A stretch of DNA of 64,000 nt, taken from contig JAQFVV010006197.1 in the NCBI GenBank assembly GCA_028023455.1, positions 13,017,254 through 13,081,253 on the forward strand, given 5' to 3'. Of this stretch, positions 47,260-57,688 are shown piece after piece; position 1 is the first letter of the stretch; every line of letters begins with the position of its first letter. The notes beneath the pieces are model-generated. The model was not told the DNA's origin. It made no database searches and saw nothing but the letters and a program-made list of their open reading frames with translations. A program made the position numbers and the translations under genes. Source of the DNA: Epiperipatus broadwayi. Taxonomy: Eukaryota > Onychophora > Udeonychophora > Euonychophora > Peripatidae.

Positions 47260-48754
47260 TTATTCTAACATACAGTAATGTATATGGTGAATGAATTATT
47301 AAGCATTGAGAATCTACAATTTTATTTTATTAAGTTAATAGAAAGTTATTAAGATTTTTTTTTTGTTAGCATACATGAACGTTTAGTTTTACATTTACAA
47401 AATGGGGGAGGGGGAGCAGTTTTATCTATCAAAATTCTATTATTTTAAGTAAATAAGCATTTAATATTTATGTGATTTACCTTAAAAGCATTAATTAATA
47501 TTTTTCTTTTGAACCGACTTAACGCGTTGTACATAGCTTTTGGATATAAGAGAAATAATATACCTAGATGGCACTATGTTGCTCTAATCTAATCAAAAAT
47601 TGGTATTACTTATTAGATAAATATTTATAGACAAAAAATGATTTACGTTAAAAAATAATAATTATATGACTTTCTTTTAAAAAGGATTATCTTATTTATT
47701 CAATATTTTAATGTTTGATTAATTCTCTTTGGAAAGAAGTGTTTAAACAACCGGATGTCACTTTGATATTTTAAATTTGAGCACGCGCAAAATTAACAAC
47801 CTTGTCCGAGTTACTCTGATAATTGTATTGTAAGTATTTTTTTTTAAATTTTGACAATTAATATTCATTTATTTCTTGTTTATTATATTTACGCCTAAGA
47901 AACTTTGACTAAACTATGCGTAAACTATTTTGGAAAATAGGATATTCATTTGAACATTCTAAATTTTTGAATTAAGTTACCAAAAATGCACGTGGTGATG
48001 CTATTGCTAAAAGAAAATATAGTTAAGGTAGTTTTTTGATTTACTAACAAAAAATTTATTAAGAAATATTTAAATGATTGAAAAATATCAACACAGTTTT
48101 TAAATGTTTATTATATATCTATTTTATTTGTAAATCCTTTTAATGTCTTACGTAACTTGACCTTGATTATTGAAATTTTGAATGGAGATATTTTTTATCA
48201 AATATATTGTGCAGTTTATTTATTTAAAATATATCTTGAGTCATTTAGACTGTTGCCATATCAAGCTTTTCACTTTTGTGTCACTATGCTATTTAGTTAT
48301 AAAAAGCAACTTTATCTTCCATGAATGTATATATTGCTTTGCAAACCTATTGATTGCGGGTTGAAATTAAATACAAGCAACATCAAATGTGGTGATAAGA
48401 ATAGTAATATTGACAATAATTTAGTGATCTTAAATATTTGAGAACTTATTGATAATGGAAGTAGTGATAAATTAGCTTCAATATTGCACTGTCTAACAGG
48501 TTTTAAATAAAGATTAGACATTATTTTTGTGACCCATTAAAATTACATGTCGAAGATATTTGGTCAGCATTTTCCTTGGATTGTAGTTTTAACAGGTTGG
48601 GAAAGTGAGAAAAAAATGGAAGTTTGGAAGGTGGATTTCAGTTAAGAAAAGTTCTTGTTGAAAACGTAAAAGTTATTAAAAAAAGAGTAAATAAATTATT
48701 TTTTTAATTATAAAGGAAAATTATTTGATTTGTGGATTTTTTTAGATATTTGTA

Positions 48755-49830
48755 AACTGTGCCGGATTAACTAATAGACAAATGTCTAGGACCCGTAGTT
48801 CGGAGGAGCCCTGTTTCAGTATAGCAAAAAATAAAAGTCAATTTGATACTTATAACGAATGTCTTGCCCTTATTCTCCTTTTTTAGTTTTATTTTTAATG
48901 ATATTTATGAATTTACTTAAATTTAGTGATTCTCTTTTTTGTTTCAGATGATGTTCTTAAGGATTTTAAATCTTAGTTTTCAGCTTTTAGTTATTTAAAT
49001 ATAAATTATTCAAAAATTGCTAAAATCTATAAAATTAAAAAAATATTATTTTATTTTAAATTAAATATTTTTATTTTTTAAAATAATTTCCTTATTTGGA
49101 AAATTACGACTGCCCCCCCAGTGCCCTCTTTCCAATAATTAATACTATCAAAAAGGGTGAAAAAATAATTAATCATGTAAGTACAAAATTATATCATGTT
49201 GCATGTGCTCTACAACAATTTTTTTTTTATCAGAATTCCACAAAATACCAAATATGAATTATCAACGTAAGTCAGGATATTAAAAAAGAAAAGCAGAAAA
49301 AAGAGAAAGAAAAGTTAAAACATCAATATGCATTGCTTAAGTATTTTACAGAAAAGGATGTAGACATATCAATAAATGAAGAGAAAAAGTTGAAAATCGG
49401 ATTGGTATATAATAGAAGGAAAGTAGAAAAAAGAGAAAAAATTAAGGTGAACAATGAAATGAATTGTTAAAGCATTATACAAAAAAAATAACAAGAACAT
49501 GTAACATCTATCAATGAAGAAAAAGTTGAAGAAAATCTAGATCAATGTATGACAGAAAGGAAAGAAGCAAAAAATGAAGACAAAGAACAATATTTGAAAA
49601 ATCTCTAAAATTGTGATATAACTATGTGGCCAACACATTTTACTTCCATTATGCAAGATTTCATAATTAAAATCAAACCTCTGTCTAACATGTTCAGTAA
49701 AAATACATCAAAAGCAACTGATATAGAAGCTGGAAAGAAAATTACAAGATCATTTTAAAAAGCCATATTTTATCATGGAAAAGCAAACAAAAAATTGAAA
49801 GAGAATGATTGATATACAATAATAAGGGAG
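48755..49830 (+). mobile_element. hAT-like (ZMYM1-type) transposon relic, 5' part
   Basis: GTGCCGGATTAACTAATAGA near 48759 and a following GGACCCGTAGTTCGGAGGAG resemble the end sequence of hAT elements related to ZMYM1 and DUF4371 proteins. From about 49270 come lysine-rich KKEKQKREKEKLKHQYALLK-like frames, then LKYFTEKD. A second partial copy of that segment follows, and then CDITMWPTHFTSIMQDFI (49610-49665), resembling the WP...RD.I part of the family. Stops and shifts are many. The 3' end was not recognised. Confidence 0.45.
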
Positions 49831-50814
49831 TAAATGTTTATGAAGGATATTAGTACATTATTTTAATAGGTTAAAAAACTGTTGAAGATTTAAAAATAGG
49901 GAAGAGGATGAATGTAATCTTGAAGCAATGAAATGCACAAAACTTTGGGTCGTGATTTATGCGTACAATAAGATGGGATGGGCACGTTATATTAAAAATG
50001 CAATAGAGCAAATATTACATTATTTAAAAAAAAGTCATTAGTGAAATGGAGGAGTATTAGAAAATTGTGGGAAACATCTATTAATCTTTCATTTTTTTAA
50101 AACTGTAAATCTTTCCAAAATGAAATTTTAAATCGATAAAACCTATTTAAAAAATTGCATTATAAAAATATGCTGCTAGTGTAAATTAATACAAAACAAT
50201 TTCCAGCATGGTAAAATCATATCATTCAGTCCTTCTTGTTAGAACTAAATATAGTTATTACAAAGAAATTAAAATATCAATCTATCAAAAAGTAAATATG
50301 ACAATTAAATGGTAATATAAATATAAAATATGTATATAATAATAAATTTGAATTATAAAAAATACTTGACCCAAAACAAATGTAAATTTAAAATCTAACA
50401 ATAAAAATACTAATTCTTAGTTAAAAATTCAATAAAAAAATTATAAAAAGATATAGTATTAAATTAATCTATCTTTTATGAGTAAGGAATGTACAGTATT
50501 TTAAATAATGAGCATTACACACTCCATAGAATCAGGATGCAAAATAAAGTTTTTTTGGAGGGATAGAATGAAGGACAAACAGCTGACAAATTAATACATG
50601 TATATTTATGGTCTCAAATTGATTTATACATCACAAAACTCACCTTTAACTTTTTTATTCATATTTATTTGGGTTTTTTTCATGGTCATAGGAATGGCCA
50701 TGCTTAAACATTTTCAAATATATATATAAACTTTAAATTAAACATAACTCAATGTATATGTAAACAGTCTGGTTAATAAATTAATTTCTCTTTGATTTAC
50801 CAACAATGTTCTCA

Positions 50815-50902
50815 AATGTATGCTTATAAATATCACAGCTCCCAAGAATAAATGGATTCATTCTATTCTTGATCCTTTATTCAATATTGAAAGTACTTTT
50901 AA
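50815..50902 (+). repeat. Degenerate fragment of foldback family A
   Basis: The order TGCTTATAAATA, AAGAATAAATGGATTCATTC, TATTCTT and AATATTGAAAGTACTTTT parallels AAGAATAAGTGGATTCATTT and its downstream sequence in the unit at 17815-17875. Confidence 0.45.
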
Positions 50903-50999
50903 TTAATAGCCTGAGGAAGAATGATGATGATCAGAAATTATAAAGTCTAAGAATAATAAACAAAAATGAAATAGTTTCAAAGATATGTATATGAAATAA

Positions 51000-51245
51000 A
51001 ACTGTGTATGGAGAGATGTATATTGAGAGTAACAAAGAGGGATCCAAAGCAAAATACAGGGTTGAAAAAAAAAAAATCATTAAGTGAAAGGCTGACATGG
51101 AGGTGGGCTTTTGCTATTGTAAAATATCTAAAAGGAAACCATGTAAGAAATAGGAATGAAATTTATTGAAGCAATATTTGAAGAAGTTATGAATCAAAGA
51201 AAAGATCTTCATTTTGCAATAATTGAAAATGATGATGGAATAGTA
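51000..51245 (+). mobile_element. RTE LINE 3' relic
   Basis: GTATGGAGAGATGTATATTG and AGAGTAACAAAGAGGGATC match the ATGGAGAAATGTATGTTGGG and following region of the element at 52394-55646. A decayed counterpart of the final CTTCATCCTGCAG region and an ATGATGATGG-like tail end it near 51240. Confidence 0.65.
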
Positions 51246-52393
51246 TTATATTGCAAAAAATAGTTTATTACTATATAGAATTCTAATGGGCCATCTGTTT
51301 AACTTTATATAAAGATTTTTTTAAGCTTTTACTATAGAAAAAATATTTTACTCCATTATTAATAATCAGTAGATACTAGAATAATAGTATTTATTGAATC
51401 CATATCCACTGCTTGCTGTTCCATATTACTAACCCATTTTCTAGCTTTCGCTAGTGAGGAATTTGAACTTGGCTCTAGTGCATCTGGATCCAATAATATC
51501 CAACTGTATTAGAACCTTTCAAGCTACTCCCTGAGAAACATGAGTTAGAAATTAATCTGGACATAAAGGTACAAACACTGCCATCTATTGATTATTTAAG
51601 TTTAGAATATTATGATAGCATTGGAATAGAAAAATAAATTTGCAACCGTAAAGTATTGTGTAGTTAGAGACTGTGATTTCAGAAAAAATATTTAGATACA
51701 ATAAGAAATGATTATTCACTGATATTTAATTGTAGGCTCCAGGGCTTCACTCAGTGGATTTTTATTGTTTTTATAATTGTTTTATATATTACATCTATAT
51801 AAGAATAGTGTCATTACTGGCATATTGGTTTTAGTTATTACTGAAACTTAATAAAATAAATGGTTAAGCTCCCTATAAAGATTAGTATTATGATTATGGG
51901 CTTGTTCCAACAAAGAATAATTTTTAATTAAATAAAAAAAAATTTTTATTCACATAAACCATAACAATTAATATTCTATTAATGAATGAAATATTTTAAT
52001 TCATTGCATTTCTTTTATTCTTTATGCCCCCAAATCTGTGATTAGGTCTGCATGGCTGATTATCTGACTTATGTTAGCAAATAGTATTACTATTATGACA
52101 TCTTATAAAATTATACATACTATTATGTGTTTTGAAAAATAACTCATGATATTTAGGGAAGAGTAATATCTGTCATCTTTATTATATTTGGTGATCCAAA
52201 TACCATTGTGATGTATATACTGAAATTGCAAACAAAACATTCTAAAAACTTATTATTCAAAATTGAATATTTTTAGCAGTGTGAAGTGCAATTTTAACTT
52301 TGGCATCATTAAAAAGAGAAATATGTTTTTTATTTATTAATAGAAAATTTTATTTTTTAAAAAAAATTATATAAACATTAGTAATGATAAAAG

Positions 52394-55300
52394 GGCTGCA
52401 GAAAGGAGTTTGCTATTAACTGAAAGGAGACCCTTTGATTCCTCTTGGAGGCCTTAAAGGAACCGAGCAGGGCAAATTCCTAATGTCCACTCCATACGTT
52501 CTTGTCGTTGCAGCTGTTATTACTATGTGATTATTCATATAGTATACGAACATGGATGGGCTGCTCACCAACACGCATTAGCCAGCGTGGTGAGTTTATT
52601 GGCTTTTTACCTCCGAGTTTAAGATCAAGAAACATCATGGTCTTTCTTCTCAGTGCCTGATAAGACAGAATGAATGTTTGTGTAAATGATAAATATTTTT
52701 CCAAATATATATATACAATTATGACAGACAAAAATAGAGCATGGCCCTTATTCCCAGGAGGCTGTAAAGTCACCAACCAAGGCAGCGGTTGGTGGCCGAA
52801 GGCGGAGGGTGCTAAGAATCCCCTGATTGCGGACCCAGGCTGCCATTTGATGACGACTTTTTATTTAGGTACTTACAACTGCAGATCACTTTCAAGTGAA
52901 GGAAATTTGCAAGAATTAGAAGAAGAATTGTCTTATATTAAATGGGACATTATTGGACTTTGTGAAGTTAGAAGAAAAGGAGAATAAACAATTGATTTAA
53001 AAAGTGGACATATACTCTATTATAAAGGCACACTTATTGGAAATACAAGTGGAGTAGGATTCATTATAAATAAAAAGTGGAAGAACAATATTGTGGAGAT
53101 TGATGATGTATCGGACAGAGTGGCAAGATTAGTTATACAACTTAATAGCAGATACCAAATGCAGATAATTCAGGTTTATGCCCCAACAAGTTCTCATAGT
53201 GATGAAGTAGTAGAAGATTTTTATATGGATGTACAAAAGGCTTTCGATCAGAGTAAACAACATTTTAAAATTGTTATGGGAGACTTTAATGCTAGAATTG
53301 GTAGACAAATGAAAGATGAAATTGCTGTAGGTAATTTTGGTTATGGTAATAGAAATGAGAGAGGACATAGACTTGTGGAGTTTGCAGAAAAAGAAAAAAG
53401 GAAATGAACATGGAAGCATCTAAATGAAGGTACAGCAGAATTGGATTATATTTTGACTAACAGAAAATACATATTTCAAGATTGTAATGTTCTTAATAAA
53501 TTTAACACAGGAAGTGATCATCGATTAGTAAGGTGTAAGTTACGTGTTAATGTAAAACTAGAAAGACAAAAATTATTAAGAAAAACAATATTTACAGTTG
53601 ATATTCCTAATCTTCAAAAACATTCTAATGAATTTAAATTAGAACTTACAAATAGGTTTCAAGTGTTAGGAGATTTTGAACATGATACAGATTTGAATGA
53701 AATTAATATGAAAATAACTGATACACTTTTAAAAACTGCAACAAACATAGCTGGTAGAAAAAAGCAGCAATCGACTAATAAAATTTCTACTGAGACTAGA
53801 GAATTTATGAAGAAAAGAAGGAATATGAAGATATACAAAAATGATGTATTAAAAAGAATTGAATATCTCGAATTTTGTAAAATGGTACGGAAAAGAGTTG
53901 AAAATGATATAAGAAAGTATAACTGTGAAATAGCAAGGAAAGCTGTAGAAGAAAATAAAAGTCTCAAAAATGTTAAATAACATTTTGGTATTGGTAGGAA
54001 ATTTATATCTGCAATAAGAAAAAAAGATGGAATTATTACTAAAAAGAGAGATGACGTCATGAAATTGGTAGAAGATTTTTATTAAGAATTATATAGTAAT
54101 AAAGAACAAGTACCTCCTATATCTATTACATCTTCCGAATTGCCCAGAATTTTAAATGAAGTGAGACATGCAATTAAGTGTATGAAGAAAGGAAAGGCTC
54201 CAGGAAATGATGGAATTATAATTGATATATTAAAAGAAGCAGGTGAAGAAATAGAAACAATTTTAGCAAAGTTATATACCAAATGTCTAAATGATAAAGA
54301 TGTACTGGAAGATTGGAAGAATGCAGTAATAATATTAATATTTAAAAAAGGTGATAAAGAAGATATTAGAAATTACAGACCTATCAGCCTTTTATCAGTT
54401 TTATATAAAATTTTTACCAAGATAATTACAACTCGTCTACAGAGAACTTTGGATTTCCACCAACCAAGAGAACAAGCTGGATTTAAAAGTGGTTTTAGTA
54501 CAATAGATCATATCCAGGTATTGAGAGAAGTCATAAAAAGGACAAACGAATATGAGTTGTCATTATGTTTTTTTGATTTGTAGATTATGAAAAGACATTC
54601 GATTCTATACACATTTCTTCAGTGATTAAAGCATTGGATCATCAAGGTATAGATCCAGGATATTGTCATATTTTAAAGAATATTTATAAAAATGCAACAG
54701 CAACAATTAGATTACATAATGATACTGGAAAAATCAACATTGAGAAAGGTGTAAGACAAGGTGACTCCATATCTCCAAAACTCTTTACAGCAGTGCTGCA
54801 AGAAGTATTTTGTGGATTAAAATGGGAAATTAAAGGAGTGAAAGTAAATGGAGAGTATTTAAGTCATTTAGATTTCGCAGGTGATGTAGTTGTTTTTGCA
54901 AATAATGCTTCAGAGCTGCAGGAAATGTTGTAGGAGTTAGCAGATGAAAGTAGAAAAGTAGGACTAAAGATACATGTTAAAAAGACTAAAGTAATGTTTA
55001 ATCGATTTGCTCAAAATATGAAAATAAAGATTGATTATGAAGAATTAGAAGAAGTTAACAGTTACAAATACCTTGGTCAGATTATTAATACAGATGGAAA
55101 CATAATGGAGGAAATTAATCATAGAATTAAACTTGGTTGGAGTGTTTTTGGTAGAAATAACTTGATACTAAAAGGAAATATGCCTATGTGTTTGAAAAGG
55201 ATGGTTTTTAACAAATGTGTTTTACCAGTTCTTACTTATGGATCTGAGACTTGGACACTTAATAGAAGAGCAATACAGAGACTTCAGACCACTCAAAGGA

Positions 55301-55646
55301 GTATGGAGAAATGTATGTTGGGAGTAACAAGAAGAGATCGAAAACGCAATGTATGGGTAAGACAACAAACAGGTGTTACTGACCTTATTGAAAAAATTAA
55401 AAGATTGAAATGGAGTTGGGCTGGACATATTGCTAGAAGAGATGATAATAGATGGACAATTGAAATTTTAAACTGGATTCCAAGAGATTGTAAAAGACCC
55501 AGAAAGAGACCACGTGAGATGGATGGATGAAATAAGAAAATGTGCAGGGGTGTTGTGGAGAAGAGAAGCTAAAGATCGGAGAAGATGGATTAAACTGGAG
55601 AGACCTTCATCCTGCAGTGGATTGATAATGGTTGATGATGATGATG
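52394..55646 (+). mobile_element. Full-length RTE-clade LINE, inactivated
   Basis: The element is 3.25 kb, flanked by the 11-bp duplication AATGATAAAAG (52383-52393, 55647-55657) and ending in a TGATGATGATGATG tail, both usual for RTE. One ORF encodes an apurinic-like endonuclease (LGTYNCRSLS, IGLCEVRRKGE, IIQVYAPTSSHSD, MGDFNARIG, GSDHRLV) and then reverse transcriptase (GKAPGNDGI, NYRPISLLSV, EQAGFKSGFST, VRQGDSISP, SYKYLG, WSWAGHIAR). Copies are often annotated in arthropods as craniofacial development protein 2-like. In-frame stops are at 52985, 53405, 53978, 54083 and 54931, with frameshifts near 54575 and 55525. The catalytic FADD reads FAGD near 54873, so it cannot move on its own. Confidence 0.92.
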
Positions 55647-57105
55647 AATGATAAAAGTAATTACCAGTTTTAATATATAGTAATAAAAGTTATGTTTTTT
55701 CCCATATAAATTGTTACCCCAAATTTTTTTTTTGTTTATAAACAATTAATTGTTTTAATAAAATAATATGTTTCAAATAACTTTTGGTCCACTTTTTACA
55801 TTATAATATGTAAGTTTATCATTACAGTATATGCCATATCCGGAAACTTCTTCGATAATAAAGTCACATGTATAATACATATATATTTTTGATTTTTCGA
55901 GAGTTGTAATAATCCCTTATGGAACTAATTTTGATAAAAGCAGTATAAATCTTCAAATATTGAAATATTTTACTATCTAAAGATAAAATCCATGTCGACT
56001 ATTCTTGAATGGTAGCATTAAAAGCTAACATTTTAAAATAAGTTCTTTATTTATCTTTAAAGAATTATGAAATAAAATATTTTAATATTGATATATATTA
56101 TAATGCTGTAGATTAATATAAAGGTTTAGTGAAAATGGCAAAAAAAAAAAACCCCAAACAGTATATTATCTCAGAAATCATATAGAATAACTTTGGAGAG
56201 CCACCTGTGATTTGTAATCTAGTTTGCTCACTATTGGTATGTGCATTTCTGAATAGTGAAAGGCTTAAATTATATAATAATAAAGTTCTCTATGGCCTTG
56301 AGCGAGTCTCCATTATTCTATGTACTAAATCTGATTTAATTTGTTTGATGTAATCAAGTGTTAATCTCTTAGAAGGTTGTCATTTTTCTACAAATTTGTT
56401 TGAATCTCATATTTTATCTTTAATTATGTAATACTTTATGTGCATAACTTGATTTCTATTTTGTTTTATTTTAATAGTAGTGCATAAAATTTATTTGGAC
56501 TCTTTATCCTAACATTTAGTTTGATAATTACCATGTCTTTATACAAATTGAATGCTGTTTGTTGTTTTTTTTACTTTGTGTAGTAAATTTTTTTTTAACA
56601 AAATTATGTATATGAACGAATGGAATGCATTCTCCAGGGTTCATGTCTTTTTCCATATTTTCATTTAAGTAAGATTTGATCATTTGTTTTTTGTAGCTGC
56701 TGATTTTGCAGCGTACATTATATTTAAAACATTTTAAATTAAACATATTAAGAATGTGATACTAAAGCTACAGAATCTAAATTTGCTCAGAAAAATCTGT
56801 TTGCTAAATTGTGATTTGTCATATCTTAAAAAAAAAAAATCTAAAACCTTAATCTATAAAGATCTTATGGTCTGTAATAATCACATAACATCATTAAAAT
56901 AATCAATCCAAAACTTTATTTCATTTACTGATGACAATATTATGACCAAATGATTTAGAACTGAATAGATCCAGAAGTTTTATTCAACTTTAAATAGAGT
57001 ATATAGGAAATGTAAATCATTAACAAGAATTTGCCTAAGCCATCTTTACCATTAATTATATTTGAATGAATACAAGTATATTTAGAGTTTTAGATGTAAT
57101 TATAT

Positions 57106-57376
57106 AAGGGATTTGACAGACCTTCAAGCTGCTTTTAGCTATATGCTGTATCTCATACAATCAATGCATATGACCATATAAACTGAGCACTGATTATATA
57201 TATGTGTGTGGGAGATGACCTGGACCAACTGATGAGTACTGGTTCAGCATGAAATACATATACTGGAGATGGTTTATCTTTTTCACATGTATGTAGTCAT
57301 GTATATCGAGTGTATGAGATAGAGCAGATAGCTGAAGGGATCTTGAAAGTCTGTCAAATCCCTTTTATAATTACAT
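57106..57376 (+). mobile_element. Palindromic element carrying a hammerhead motif
   Basis: The 271-bp element starts AAGGGATTTGACAGACCTTC and ends in the inverse TGTCAAATCCCTTTTATAAT region. The arms of about 60 bp continue through TGTATCTCATACA and TGTATGAGATA. TAATTATAT on both sides (57097-57105, 57377-57385) may be the target duplication. The centre holds the ribozyme-like motif. It lies just upstream of the cytochrome c start, in what may be its 5' UTR intron. Confidence 0.75.
57214..57278 (+). ncRNA. Hammerhead ribozyme-like motif, type I topology
   Basis: The core CTGATGA (57229-57235) and GAAA (57251-57254) frame a 5-base stem II (GTACT/AGCAT, loop GGTTC, one A-C mismatch). A very short stem III follows (A54-T61, T55-A60, perhaps A56-T59), then ATA with predicted cleavage after A57262. 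Stem I pairs CCA with TGG next to the core, then after an internal loop ACC with GGT and GAT with ATC. The closing pair beside the cleavage site is A-C, which may weaken activity. Such compact stem III forms occur in hammerheads of Penelope-like elements and animal retrozymes. Confidence 0.6.
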
Positions 57377-57519
57377 TAATTATATTTATAAATAAAATTT
57401 TCTTTTAATAATAATTATACAAACATCAAATTATACAAAAGAATATGAAACAAGTATAGCTTTATTGAAATCTTTTTAAATTGTTCCATTCTAACGATAT
57501 TTTTTTCCTTTAAGAAAAA

Positions 57520-57688
57520 ATGGGTGATGTAGAAAAAGGTAGAAAAATTTTCGTTCAGCGTTGTGCTCAGTGTCATACAACAGAAGCTACTGGCAAACAT
57601 AAAACAGGTCCTAATTTACATGGACTTATAGGTCGTAAAACCGGTCAAGCTGTAGGATTTCCATATACAGATGCCAATAAAGCTAAAG
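57520..57688 (+). CDS. Cytochrome c exon 1 (coding)
   Basis: The exon encodes residues 1-56 and the first base of Gly57, ending AAAG|GTAATC. It holds the covalent haem attachment motif. The start was chosen because it is the only in-frame Met before the homology and gives the standard MGDVEKG beginning. Confidence 0.97.

Larger units (their letters stand above)
36773..57519. other. Intergenic or 5' intron space between MUT and cytochrome c
   Basis: This 20.7 kb presumably hides the first MUT exon and the 5' end of cytochrome c, which I could not locate. Its contents are a SINE-like fragment, the LTR retrotransposon, two hairpin elements, a hAT-like relic, RTE copies and the hammerhead element. 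Stretches 42470-44590, 44830-47090, 47280-48750 and 49840-50810 are AT-rich with nothing recognisable except the hairpin at 42789 and the motif at 47563. Confidence 0.6.

Noticed and set aside
51430-51560. Possible tRNA-derived SINE on the minus strand (AAGTTCAAATTCC)
   Set aside because: A box-B-like sequence is present but no convincing box A, acceptor stem, tail or duplication.
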